64,000 nt of DNA from Marasmius tenuissimus (taxonomy: Eukaryota; Basidiomycota; Agaricomycetes; Agaricales; Marasmiaceae). The notes under the pieces were generated by a model, which did not search any database, had not been told where the DNA came from, and was given only the letters and a program-made list of their open reading frames with translations. The position numbers and the translations under genes were made by a program. Position 1 is the first letter of the stretch; every line of letters begins with the position of its first letter. Location: NCBI GenBank assembly GCA_029532415.1, contig JAQOTA010000052.1, positions 806,001-870,000 of the forward strand, read 5' to 3'. Below, piece by piece: positions 42,378 to 54,368 of this stretch.

Positions 42378-43997
42378 TTACTTGAGGTGATACCAGGCAG
42401 CCGAACCTTCAGCAATGACATCCTCCTTGCCACCAAAGTCGTCTTCAGAAGAGACATTGGTCGCAACCTCATCCGTGATCCTCCAGTTCTTGTCGATCTC
42501 GTCATCCGAGAATGGGGTATCAGCGACAGCGAGGGCGGAACCCTTCTTGATCGCCTCAACGACAGCGTTGACCATAATCTTGTGCAGATTGTCGGCACTC
42601 TGTTGGGGCTTGGAGATCCCGATCGTGCGGTAGGAATTCTTGTCCTGAGAAGTCATTTCAGTTTGTGGGAATGCTTCATGCGACCATAATTTAGACGGGC
42701 TCACGTTCTTAACCTCGGTGTAAGTACACCCGCTATCTGTGCAAATCTTCGCGATGGCGGTGAACGTGGCGCCGACGACGGCAAGGCCGACGGTAGCTTG
42801 CCAGTTCAGGTGGCACCTGAAGTTGATGCTGATCACAGGAGGGATGGCAGAGGCAGCGAGATTGGAGACCATCTTCAGCATGCTGGGAATCGGAGTGACA
42901 GCATAACCCCGCTGTAGAATTAAGTGGTCGAATTAGCACCGGAGAGAAGCCACTAGTTTATTGTTCTCGACTCACTTGAGGGGTCTCCGCGAAGGCGAAG
43001 CTTGCTAGAGCTGTGAAGTACAACAGGTCACCTGGCGTCGCTCGAGTGCTCTGTAGTATATTACTTACGAGCCAAGGCAGCAAGGTTGCCCGTCCAGACT
43101 GGCGTCATGGACGCGAGGTCGGCAGTCATAAAGTCATTCTCTGGTTGTGACCGTTAGTAAGTTGAGCACGTCCGAGTGCCTGGTCACGAGAGAAAAACTC
43201 ACGCTTATAGTCGAGGTTCACATACATCTTCAGGATGGGCTGAAACTTGGCTTCGGCAGTGAGGTTCTCGCTGTAAAAAAAGTTAGTTTGCATCCGGTGC
43301 TCGGAGTACGCTCACTTACCCGACCTTCCAAAGGAAACTGGGTACCAATGCGCTGAACCCGCCTGGAACGTCCTTCACAGTTCCTGGGAAGGTATAACTA
43401 TGATCAGTATGGCTTCTTCGCCGACTTGCAGCCTGAGACTCACCAACAGCAATATTCTGAACAAGTCCGGTCTTGTTGGTGGCCCGAATTATGGTTCCAG
43501 TGCCACCACTCGGGTCGGACCAGGTAGGGTTCGATCCGTTGAGAGTGAGATCAGTGCTCTGTCCGATCTGCAAGAACCAACAGGGTCAGTCTCAAGACGA
43601 CAGGACAGTCAAGTTGTTTAAAACGGACCTTCATCTCAATCATGGAGCTCGGAATAACAGTGTTGCCATTCGTCTGCGGGTTATGTGAGCATGTATCGTG
43701 ACGGAGAAAGAGATTCTTCAACCTACCAATTGCGCAACACTAAAGCCCAATCGAGCAGCGTAATCGACGCTGAACTGGTTATTAGCGGTGGAACCCGGTG
43801 TCGATTTCAGATTGGCCACTCTCCTGAAGGAGGACCGTGAATGTCGACAGAGAGGGAGAAAGAATCACCACCAACCAAGCGACATAGTTCTGGTCCGTGC
43901 TGAGCTCCGACCTGGTGGGCGCGTCGAATGTCAAGACAACGTTTACATCCTTGGTGAGTTGACCAGGCTTGTAGTAGAAGAGGAGATTGCAGTCCAT
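42378..43997 (-). CDS. unrecognised fungal protein family, copy 1
   Basis: Multi-exon gene I cannot assign. ATG 43995-43997 opens MDCNLLFYYKPGQLTKDVNV with no signal peptide. Then VLTFDAPTRSELSTDQNYVA, VANLKSTPGSTANNQFSVDY, NTVIPSSMIEMK, DLTLNGSNPTWSDPSGGTGT, IIRATNKTGLVQNIAVG, VPSFLWKVG, AEAKFQPILKMYVNLDYK, MTPVWTGNLAALA, a Pro/Ala-rich SMLKMVSNLAASAIPPV, CHLNWQATVGLAVVGATFTA (hydrophobic), CTDSGCTYTEVKN, and an acidic end (FSDDEIDKNWRITDEVATNV...AWYHLK). It may be a beta-rich N-terminal domain plus a helical C-terminal part. The first intron lacks a canonical donor in the phase needed to reach the VANLK exon, so it may be damaged. Paralogs at 52750 and 55304. Confidence 0.6.
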
Positions 43998-45153
43998 TGT
44001 TTGTGAGAATGAGGAGAGTTGTGGTGCTTTACAACTGTGTAGGGGTTGTGCTGTTCTTCCCAGAGCGGGGGTCGTCCTTTTATACCGTTCAGGCTGGTCA
44101 GATTGGCCAATGTTTGGCGATGGCCACGACAGAGCGAGTGCGCAATAAGGGCCGTAGTAGTTTTGACAAAGGAGATGCACCGGAGGTGATGTACCTCCGG
44201 ACAGTCCCTTTCCTACGAGGACATGTCAAAAAGTGGCTTTCTTCAATGTCATCAGCGTTTGGAGCTGCACAGCTCGGGTCAAGCTGGGATTCGTCTATTC
44301 CTGTTTCCGCGGTGGGTCTGAACACCCCTTCAACATATATTGCGCTCGTGCTCCCCTCCACCCAAAGGAAAGAACAGATCGAATTATGGCGTCGAAAGCA
44401 TTGGCCATCCAGTAAAGTACCCTATGTTGGCCCTTAAGCTAAACTCAGGATTCGATTGAGCGAATCTTCGGTGTGATTCTTGAGGCATCGTGAGATGATG
44501 TTGGAATATGGGTACAACATCAGGACGACCGAATGTATACCGCAAGCCACCTTGTTAGGGACATTGTTCCTCTTGGAGGGTACTTGCCTCTTGGGATGTT
44601 GCGTACCTTCTTGTTGCTCCTAGAGGATTTATTTCTCGCCGGATGTCGCGCTAGGATCACACTGCGAACGGGAGAGAAAACTCTCCGGTGGCGAGATTAG
44701 GAAGTGCGCAAGTATCACAGGTCGCTAGGCACTGATAGGGCACTGTTAGATCAAAGTCAGGACAGAATTTCCATTCACTTTCATGTCCTTGGATTGACAT
44801 TCCCCTGTACTAGTGTGTGCTACGCGATGTCATAGCCAGTCTGAATAACTCAAAATGTGAGAATTTACAAGAACAATAAGACTAACCCTGTTCGTATTAT
44901 CATGATTGGATGAGTCCAATGTTTTCCGAGGTCATCCACCTATGCCGTGCCACAGAAGCAACCTGGATTGGGTCGAGCCTTTGGATAGGCGGTGAGGGTT
45001 GTGGAGAGAGCAAAGTACTGGGCTATCGCGAGTGAAGGATTCTCAGAATAACCAATTGCCGGAATTCCGGCAAATTTTTTGATTTGCTCTTTTCCAACAA
45101 CTTTGGTTACCTTCGTGTATCCCCTCTCTCGCTGGGGTCGAACCATTGCCAAA
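43998..45153. other. divergent intergenic region, unknown-family copy 1 / DRS1
   Basis: Holds the copy 1 promoter with the dyad at 44180-44200 and, at the right, the DRS1 promoter. Similarity to the upstream region of copy 2 is visible around the dyad and the transcript leader. No gene recognised between 44430 and 45150. Confidence 0.5.
44180..44200. promoter_or_regulatory. perfect promoter dyad CCGGAGGT-N5-ACCTCCGG
   Basis: Eight-base arms with a 5-bp spacer, 182 bp upstream of the start codon of unknown-family copy 1. The same dyad, with 7-base arms and a 5-bp spacer, stands 187 bp upstream of copy 2 (52544-52562). A degenerate form lies about 170 bp upstream of copy 3. The CGG/CCG ends recall Zn2Cys6 factor sites; the factor is unknown. 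Confidence 0.55.
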
Positions 45154-47868
45154 ATGGCAGACTTTGTTATGACTATTGACTCAGACTCGGAAGACACACC
45201 GATCACCCAAAAAGCGAATGAAGACGCGCAGCTGAACCTAGATTTTACCTTCGATGCATCTGGAGACCCCTACACGGACCTATTGGATGACCGTCAAACT
45301 GGTACGGATGTCCTAGCTAAAGGGACTAAACTCGTGCGTGTATTCATGTTTCTGCCTATGTCGTGAATCTGAACTCGACTTTTGCTCACAGGAGCCCATA
45401 TCGGTTGACGACATTATTGCTCGCCGTCGGGCGACATTAAAACGCAAGCGAGGTCCAACAGAAGTTGACTCCGATGATTCTGGCGACGACAGTGATGACC
45501 CTGAGGACGTATCTGATGCTGTTGAGAGCAACGATGAAGAGGAGTTTGGTGGAGTACACCCCGACGAGGAAGAGGAGGAGGAAGACCCACTATCAACGTC
45601 CGACGAGGACAACGAAGGTTCTCAGGTTGACGATGATGAAGATGCATCAGACGCGCAGGTTGATGGAGATGATGGTGATTCCAGCTCAGACGATTCCGAA
45701 GAGGAGACCCAGGCAGAGAAAGATCGCAAAGCAGCATTTTTCGATTCGGGAACCACCTCCGCAAAAACACACGATTCCTTCATCACCATGAATCTTTCAC
45801 GTCCACTCCTCAAAGCCCTGACCACGATGGGATTTCAGAAACCCACTCCCATTCAGGCCGCTACAATACCCATGGCCCTTCTTGGTAAAGACATTGTAGG
45901 AGGCGCCGTAACAGGTTCAGGAAAAACGGCAGCCTTCACCATACCTATGTTGGAACGGCTATTGTATCGCGAAAAGGGCAAAAAGGCAGCTGCCACACGC
46001 TGTCTAGTGCTGGTTCCGACGCGTGAACTGGCCGTCCAGTGCTACGATGTCGGCACGAAACTGGCTGCCCACACCGACATCTCGTTTTGCTTGCTAGTTG
46101 GTAGGTGGGATAACGCATTAGAACCTCTTTAGCTTCAGCTCAATCCTTTTTCAATAGGTGGGCTCTCCCTTAAGTCCCAAGAAGCAGCGCTTCGGAATCG
46201 ACCCGACGTTGTAATCGCCACACCCGGTCGACTTATTGATCACATACACAATTCCCCGTCGTTCACTTTGGAGAATCTGGATATCCTTGTTCTCGACGAA
46301 GCTGACAGGATGCTATCCGACGGATTTGCCGACGAGTTGGCAGAAATCATCAAATCCTGTCCCAAGTCCCGTCAGACAATGCTGTTCTCGGCCACTATGA
46401 CAGACTCCGTCGACGAGCTTGTGAAAATGTCTCTCAACAAACCCGTGCGACTCTTTGTAGATCCGAAGCGCACGATGGCCCGAGGACTCGTGCAAGAATT
46501 CGTTCGCGTTCGTGCAGGCAAGGAGGCAGATCGTTCTGCTTTGCTCGTCACCCTATGTAAACGCACATTCAAGAGCAACGTCATCATATTCGTGAGGAGT
46601 AAAAAGCTGGCCCATCAACTGCGAATAGTCTTTTCTTTGGTTGGACTCAAGAGTGATGAGCTTCATGGCGATCTCACGCAAGAACAGGTACAGTGCTCAT
46701 TTGTCCTATATGATATTTCCGCGCTCATGCGACCCGCCCTGGTAGCGATTGAGAGCTTTGCAACAGTTCAGGGACGGTGCAGTCGACTATCTGATAGCAA
46801 CAGACTTGGCTTCTCGTGGTTTGGATATCAAGGGCATCGAGACCGTCATTAACTATGACATGCCCGGTCAACTAGCTCAATATTTGCATCGTGTAGGAAG
46901 GACTGCGCGAGCGGGGGCTAAGGGTCGGTGAGCTCACGTTTTCTCTTCTTCTAGTGATTCCCCGTAGCTAACCGTTCGTTAGGTCCGTCACACTTGTCGG
47001 AGAGGCTGACCGTAAGATGCTCAAAGCTGCCATCAAACACGGTGCCGGAGAAGATAAGGTCAGACATCGGATTGTACCTCCAGAGGCGGTGGCGAAGTGG
47101 GTTGAGAAGTTGGACGAACTGAAAGAGGAGATCGGTGAAATTCTCAAGGAGGAGAAGGAGGAAAAACAGGTTCGCGTCGTATGCCCCTTCTCCATACCAG
47201 TTTAGACCGATCCATTGCACCCAGATGCGTCAAGCGGAGATGGAAGTCAAGAAAGGGCAAAACATGATTGAGCATGAGGCAGAAATCTTCTCCAGGCCTG
47301 CGAGGACTTGGTTCCAGTCGGAGAAGGAGAAGAAAGCCGCCGAAGGTACGTGCTTCTACAATATAGTGCCTCCGCTCACCATTCTCACTCAAATCACATA
47401 GCTATCAGCAAAGCACAGCATGAAGTAGGTGCCACCAAGGCGAAGCAAAAGAAGGGTGGGAATGAGGAGAAGGTCAGACCTCTCGTTTATCCACCAGTTT
47501 TTGTACTGAACGTCACCCAGCCGAAACGCGATAAATTCGCCGGACTGTCTCGAAAGGCCAAACGGAGAAAGCTAGCAATGGAGGAAGATGCTGAGGCAGA
47601 TGACGGTGGTGCAATGAAAGCTGCAATTCGTTCTGCAAAGAAAGCCTCACGTCCCGTCAAATTGGGTGAAGCCGAGAGAAAAGCTCCAGCTTCCAGATCC
47701 AAATCCAAGAAGAAAAACCGAAGCAAGGTTTCTCGTGGGGGTGGATCATTCGACAAAGATTTCGGGGACAAGGCATCGAGTCGACACGAAGGAGTTCGCG
47801 CCAAGAAAGGGGATGCTATTGGTGGTATGGGCAAGAAAGGCAAGCACACGAAGGGCAAGGGTAAATGA
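45154..47868 (+). CDS. DRS1: DRS1/DDX27-type DEAD-box RNA helicase
   Basis: Multi-exon gene. ATG 45154 opens [21 protein letters not shown] long acidic region (45440-45710) precedes the helicase core: Q motif [14 protein letters not shown], motif I VTGSGKT, Ia [10 protein letters not shown], Ib [62 protein letters not shown]. The C-terminus is basic with [18 protein letters not shown] and [10 protein letters not shown]. This order and the Asp/Glu-rich front are typical of Drs1, a nucleolar ATPase needed for 60S subunit and 27S pre-rRNA maturation. No core motif is missing. Confidence 0.92.
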
Positions 47869-48048
47869 GCCCATTCGGACGTAATCAGCATGTACCCTCA
47901 AGGTGTCGCTCCGGTGTAGCTGAATATTGCCATTTGGTCTACATACATATCATTTTTTTGAAAATGCGAGAGTTATCCGGATATTAGCTATTACAGTAAG
48001 GGTAAATTTCCAGAGAGTTTTGAGTCAAGATCGTGATTCGTGAGTAGG

Positions 48049-50283
48049 TCAATGTTTGTTTTTCATCCCCAACCTAAAGTACGCTGTGCCCATGAAGAGA
48101 ACCCAAGCAAAGACGATAAACGCTGCGCTCAACGACGCGAAAACTGCTCCTCTCCTAGTCTCTTGCTTTGCCTTCAACTCGTTCTTGAGCGAGCGCCGTA
48201 TGCTGGATGCTGTCGAGGAATATTGCTGGTGGCTACTCTCTCCTAAGAGGGTCGAATCTTCCTGTGGTTGGGACACAGAACGACTCCGTGCCTGGGGCGC
48301 GGTCGCCTCCGCTCGATCTTTTCTTCGTTGTAGATAGGCAAGACCCAGGATCGATACGAATTGCGCGACATTGAGAATGAACCATCCGTTGATAACGCGT
48401 TGTATGGCGGATTGGCTGCCCACTTTCCCTTTTTTATGCTGGTCGAGGGCCAACCCGGCTACTGTTTGGAAGATGGTGGTTCCCGTAGTTTCCAACTGAT
48501 CGAACGGTCATCAGGAACAGTTCATTTGGAGCGGAAGAAAGACATACGCTCTTATGCACCCCGAGAGCAGTGGATACGTATTTGAGCGAAACAATCTTTG
48601 GCACGAGGACCACCAGTAGCACTAGAATTCAAGATTTGGTAAGACCTCGAACCGGGACGAGGTACTTGACCTACGAGGGGCAAATCCTTGACCAATAGCA
48701 AAAGACGCGATGGACGGGATAGGCGTTCCTGTCAGTTCTGGAGGGAGCGCAAGCCAGAAGTACGCCAGACCGGTGAGCGTGGATGAAAGCAACAATAGGT
48801 GCACAACGATGGGCCTATGCTTGTAACGGTCTACCAGGAATCCAACCTGAAAGATGTATGTAGTTGCTTCGTTGTCAACGAGCGGCTGTGTAACTCACGA
48901 CAGGGTACAAGAATATACTTCCTGCAAGAAGGAAAGATGCCTTGGTTGCGGCGTCCTGCTCAGTCATTCCGTAGCGTATCTCGATTATGTTCCTAGGCAT
49001 ACGATAAGGACGATTCGGGTCTGAACAAGGAAATGGCAACTTACGAAGCAAGATGTGTAAATGGATGCCATAACATCCCACAAAACACATTAAGCGCGAC
49101 ATAGCTGAATGATTCGTGAATCTTCTGATCAAGAGTGAAAACAAGTGCACTCACGCCCAAAAGATGTCACCGAGTTTTGTAATATCTCTGAAATCGACTC
49201 GTTTCTTGGCCGCTACCTTCTCCAGTGCCTCGGCCTCGGTCACATTAGTGACAGAGCGACGCCTAGCCTCCGCTGAAATGTCTGATGCCTCCAATTCAGC
49301 GCACGCTCCATCTACCAGCCATCGGGAAGCGGCTATGTAGGCCAGATTCACAAAGAACGAAAAGGCTGCAAGTATCGTGGCCACATAGAATGGAGCGCGA
49401 GTGCCAAAGCGTTCGGTCAAAGGGTATGATGTACGTGCAGAAACGAAGGAAGCGCCCTTTCCGGCGAGAAGGCCGAGGGCCATTGAGACACCCAAGCCAT
49501 GGGATTTGAAGAATCGGACGATGATTGTTTCCTGGACGACTGCCAGGGGACTGACACCTAGTCCGAAGACGAATAGCCCAAAGGTCATGAGTCGAATGTT
49601 CCCCCACATCTCTCCGATTAGAAGGAGGACTTGCCCTGGAGACGAAAAGTGAGAAGTGTTACGAGGACGGGTGTTGCTGAGAGACGCACCAGAGAGTATT
49701 ATCCCAGTCGCGAGAATACTGGTGAATGTCGTACCCAGCGAACTGGCTAATACACCACCGACCAGAGGCGTCCATGTACTATTCAGAGTGAAGGCGGAGA
49801 ACAGGAGGCTGAACTCCGTATGAGAGGCGCCGAGTTCTCTTGACAAACGACTTTTCAAGGGACCTAGAACGTATGATGCACTGGGAAGCTATTGATTAGT
49901 AGGATATCAATGGACGTGCCGAGCTATACGCACTAGTGACTGCCTACACTCAGTGAGCAGGCACAGAGCAGCGCCAACGTCCGTATGAAGAATGCCCGAC
50001 GTCTTAGAGAGCTGTCCGCCCGCCTCTGATTGCTCAGTCGTTCCTCCCGATCCGTTTCGCTAGAGTACGAGTTACGTCTGCCAAGTAGGTTTTGAGAATC
50101 GACCGGTTCCTCGTCGCTGTCGCTGTCATACATGGGTGATGCCAATATTTCGTCGCACGAAGCACGACGATGATCATAACTAGGCTCTTCGAGGTTGCGA
50201 GAACCTGCCATGCTTGTATTGGTTGCGATGGAAGCAATACTCCGGGATAGGACGTTGGACGAAGACTTTGGCGGAGAGGACAT
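48049..50283 (-). CDS. MFSD1-like major facilitator superfamily transporter
   Basis: Multi-exon membrane transporter of about 600 residues. ATG 50281-50283 (MSSPPKSSSNVLSRSIASIA) leads a Ser-rich cytosolic N-terminus, then RTLALLCACSLSVGSHYASY, VLGPLKSRLSRELGASHTEF, NSTWTPLVGGVLASSLGTTF, FGLFVFGLGVSPLAVVQETI, FKSHGLGVSMALGLLAGKGA, EIRYGMTEQDAATKASFLLA, LLLVVLVPKIVSLKYVSTAL and a last helix before KNKH-stop. These match MFSD1-type proteins, in animals lysosomal dipeptide uniporters. Acidic dileucine signals in the N-terminus (DSQNLL) and in the C-terminal loop (EDSTLL) fit a vacuolar location. Substrate in this fungus is inference. Confidence 0.8.
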
Positions 50284-50538
50284 GATAAGAAGGAAATCGC
50301 TCCGACTCCCGAGTAAGTCTTCAATATATTCAATACGACGTCACGAGAGCCTTGTAAGCCTAATCTAGGAGATAAAATTAGATAAGATTATTATAAGTAT
50401 ATCAGATAGTCTAAGTACACTGGCAGAAGACGTCCAAACGGTCCATTCGGGCGCGTCACGGTCAAGTGCCTCTAAGAGAAGTTCTATGGTACATCCACGG
50501 CTGTGGATGTCAGACCTGCTGAATAGATAGGAAGTAAT

Positions 50539-51223
50539 TTAAACCATTCGAGGGTCTCCTGGAGACGATAACTTCTTGGTGTTCTTGCTTGTGGTGGCAA
50601 TCCAGAGGCATGTCAGAAAGAGACTCAGCAGGCAGATGCCGAATTCTGTCCAGCCCAAAGCTTCTACCGTAAGAGATTGTCGACACCTGGCGAACGTTGC
50701 GTAAGCGTGCGAGAAGCATTCGTAGGCTATATCAACCTCACTCCGAGATAGCTGGCGATCCCGCGCAGTTACCACCGACCCGAGTGGTATGTATCATTCC
50801 AGCCGCAGTGCCCTAGTTGTGCACAGATTGTTAGATACCAGTGACCACACTCAATTATTCTGGGACAAGATTCGACTCACCCATAAAACCGCGGTGAGCA
50901 GGATCCAGACAACCGAGCTCGCGACATTGGCCAAGAAGTGCATCCCTCCGTCGAACATGAACATCATGTAAGATGAGGAGAAGAGCAATGTCCACGATGC
51001 ATTGAACAGAAACAGTATCAGCCTGCGCAAAATGGTTGATCAGGCTATCACCCGAAAGAAGAGAGAACCCTACTGACAATGCATGATACTTCGCGCTCGA
51101 CCATTTATCCCGCTCGTTCCCCACTGTGACCAGGTACGCCGTTAGACCTAGCTCTGCAGCAGCTAGCAATGTCATAATTCCGAACAGGAGGGGGTGATAA
51201 TTGTGGCCGGCGATGAGTCCCAT
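50539..51223 (-). CDS. MARVEL-like four-transmembrane protein
   Basis: Small four-exon gene, about 165 residues. ATG 51221-51223 opens MGLIAGHNYHPLLFGIMTLL (TM1). Next come NERDKWSSAKYHAL, TM2 (LILFLFNASWTLLFSSSYMM), TM3 (ASSVVWILLTAVLWGTAAG), and CRQSLTVEALGWTEFGICLL (TM4). The ending is SSPGDPRMV. The conserved CRQSLTVEALGWTEFG stretch is common in fungal MARVEL-type membrane proteins of unknown role. All three introns splice in frame by eye. An alternative upstream Met would add a basic N-terminus without changing the membrane topology. Confidence 0.65.
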
Positions 51224-52749
51224 TTGTCTTCTCTTGGTGAGTTTATGGTGTTTCCTGTTCTCGTTGTCGCGGATAGTAGGAGAGCGCATTCACAGCGGCG
51301 TTTTGAAGGGAGAGATACGCAGCCAGAAGGCATGTTCTGTGCACCCATATCGCGAGCCCGTCGCGTGCAATCCTCAAGGCCACATACCTCATAGCTGCGC
51401 GTGGCCGATCGAGGAGAGATGCAGTAGCAGTGACGTTTCACGGCGACCGTCATATATGCCTCTTTCAACTTCGCTTAGCATTAAGTTACAGTATGACAGG
51501 TCGCGTCTGGGTCCTGTCCGAGTTTTGTAGTACAAATCTAATTCTAGTCAGAATAGAACGAAACAGTTTGATATATGAGCACTCACTATGAGTCGGAGCT
51601 AGGCCGGGCATAGCCAAGTCCATTTCTGGTTAAATGAAGGAGAAAGACGATCTCAATAAATTGTGATGGTGACCGCAGGAAGAGACCCGTACACCAGCGC
51701 CTGTTTCATGCGACTGTCTCTCCGTGACCACCACAACAACCATATGATTCGTAGGCTCGACCTGACTTGGAGGGGCTCGTGCAGTACATTCAGATGGCTG
51801 GTTAGAGAATACGTCGTACTCGTCGAATACGTATATAATACGGTTAGGGTGAGTTTCAATGTGTCCTCGTTCCCGCCCATTCCAACGTTCTGACTTCTCC
51901 TTCGCCGTGACATCCCATAGTACTCAATCTTTTGAGCATAGACGTGAATGAAAAGCCTCACAAACATTGTCCTGACTGTGTACATCAGTGCCTCGTACAC
52001 TCGTACGCAAATATGGCCCGCCTATCTCGTACTTCACAATCTCACACTCGAAGAGTCGCTCCTCTCTGTCGACAACGAGGATGTAGCGCGACATCTAGCT
52101 GGCGGACAATACATTCTTCTAGAGCAACAAGAAGGTACATGAAATTCAAAGATGCAGCAGGAGCAATGTTCGTATCCGGCGTGAAGGTGGTTTGCGGTGG
52201 ACATTCGGTCGCTTGCCCTGAGATTGTATTCGGGATCACAACACCCATCTAACGTGTTCAGAACCAGAATGAAGATTCATCATCCCGCCCAAGGTCAGAC
52301 ACGCCACCAGAAGTTCAACCGGATAGACTAATTCCTTCTGAATCCCGATACTATTTGCAGCGGTTTTCCACGCCGAATTCGTCTTGCTTCCTATGGGTGA
52401 AGATAAGCATGTGTCAAGCGGAACAAAAATCGAAGAGGCGCTTAAACCGACGGAAACAGAATGGATGAAGCTTGTGCCACACAGCACCGCTTGCAGGAAG
52501 TACGAACGCTTGCGAGGACGTCCACTTTTTGACATGGACCGTTCGGAGGTAGTTCACCTCCGGTGCATTCTCTTTGTCAGTGTCAAAGCTAGTGCAAACG
52601 AACCACCACGTCCCTGATCGCGCAACCTTTTTGTGATGACTATCGCGGAATGGTCAAGACGGTTTAAAAGGCCGACCTCTGTTTTCCTTAGGACAACACA
52701 ATCCCTGCACGGCTGTAAAGCACCACAGGCTTCCTCGCTCTCACAAACC
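51224..52749. other. intergenic region before unknown-family copy 2
   Basis: No convincing gene. Its right third is the promoter of copy 2, including the dyad at 52544-52562 and a leader (GGCTGTAAAGCACCAC) also present, inverted, upstream of copy 1. Short open frames here look random. Confidence 0.5.
52544..52562. promoter_or_regulatory. promoter dyad CGGAGGT-N5-ACCTCCG
   Basis: Counterpart of the 44180-44200 dyad, at nearly the same distance (187 bp) from the copy 2 start codon, although much of the surrounding promoter has drifted. Confidence 0.55.
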
Positions 52750-54368
52750 ATGGACTGCACTCTCCTCTTCTACTATAAGCCTGGTCAACTCACCAAGAAC
52801 GTGAACGTTGTTATGACATTCGACGCGCCCACCAAGTCGGAGCTCAGCACGGACCAGAACTATGTTGCTTGGTTGGCGTTGCTTCTCTTTTTTGTTATCA
52901 ATGTTGACGATACCTTTCTAGGAGAGTGGCCAATCTCAAGTCGAATCCCGGCTCCAAAGCAAACAACCGGTTCGTGGTTGACTACAAGGACAGGTTCGGC
53001 TTTGGTGTTGGACAACTGGTAAGCTGGATCTTACCCCGTTACTACAATAACTGACACAATGCAGACAAATGGAAACACCGTCATCCCGAGCTCTATGATC
53101 GAGATGAAGGTCTGTTGAACATTTTGGCCGTGTCCTGTCACCTCGAGACTGACTCTGCTGGAACTTGCAGCCCGGTCAGAGCACCGAACTCACTCTCAGC
53201 GGATCATCTCCTGCCTGGTCCGACCCGAGCGATGGCACTGGAACCCTCATCCGGGCCACCAACAAGACTGGACTCGTCCAGAACATGGCCTTCGGTGAGT
53301 GACAACCTGCGAAGCGGGGAAGAAGCCATACTAATCACGGTTTTAACTTTTCAGGAACTGTGAGCGACGTCGAAGGTGGTTTCAGTATCATTGAGCCCGC
53401 TTTCATGTGGAAAGTCGGGTAAGTGAGCGTACTCCGCAGAACACCACATACGGACTAACCTTTTTTTGCGCAGCCAGAATCTCAGTGTTGAAGCCAAGTT
53501 CCGGCCCATCCTGAAGATGTATGTGAATCTCGATTGTAAGAGTGAGTTTTCTCTCGCTCCGCTCATGCGTTTATCTGACGACATCACCAGAGAACGACTT
53601 TCTGTCTGCCGACGTCGCGTCCATGACACCAATTTGGACGGGCAACCTCGCTACCTTAGCTCGTAAGTGGACTGTTGTAGGATTTTTGAGCGACGCGAGA
53701 ACAACTCTCTACTTATTCGTAAATAGCTCTCGCAAGTTTCGCCTTCACAGAGACCCCACAGGTGAGTAGGGACTGCAACACACCAGCGGCTTCTTTCTGT
53801 GCTAATCTGACCACTCAAATCTATAGCAGGGATATGCTGTCACTCAGATCCCAAGCATGCTGAAGATGGCCTCCAATCTCGCCGCCACTGCCATCCCCCC
53901 TACGATCAATATCAACTACAGTTGTCGTCTGAACTGGCAGCTTGCCATCGGTCTCCCCGTCGTCGCCGCCACTTTCGCTGCCATTGCGAAGATCTGCACG
54001 GATAACGGGTATACTTACACAGAGGTCAAGAACGTAAGTCTGTGTATATTATGGTAGCATGATCTTTTACTTAACCTGAATTCACCCACCAGGACCAGAA
54101 CTCTTACCGTACGATCGGGATCTCCAAATCCCAGCAGAGTGCCGATGATTTGCACAGAGTCATGGTCAACGCCGTCGTTAAAGCGATCAAACAGTGTCAT
54201 TCACTCAACGCTGGGGCTGGGGCTGAAAACTCACTCACAGACGATGATATTGACAGGAACTGGAGTATCACAGATGAACTTGCGACCAATGTCTCTACTG
54301 ATAGCGATTTTGGTGGCGAGGAGGATGTCATTCCTGAGGGCACGGCCGCTTGGTATCATCTCAAGTAA
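52750..54368 (+). CDS. unrecognised fungal protein family, copy 2
   Basis: The best-preserved member. ATG 52750 opens MDCTLLFYYKPGQLTKNVNV. Its first intron has an in-phase GT donor (after TTGGC) and joins to RVANLKSNPGSKANNRFVVD. It continues FGVGQLTNGNTVIPSSMIEM, LTLSGSSPAWSDPSDGTGTL, IRATNKTGLVQNMAFG, FSIIEPAFMWKVGQNLSVEA, KFRPILKMYVNLDCK, FLSADVASMTPIWTGNLATL, SMLKMASNLAATAIPP, CRLNWQLAIGLPVVAATFAA and an acidic end (LTDDDIDRNWSITDELATNV...AWYHLK). About 380 residues, no signal peptide. The near-identical exon plan shows the three genes arose by duplication. Function not recognised. Confidence 0.65.

Noticed and set aside
51653..52260. Open frames between the four-TM gene and orphan-family copy 2
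   Set aside because: No homology recognised, no plausible intron structure, and the right part looks like promoter sequence.
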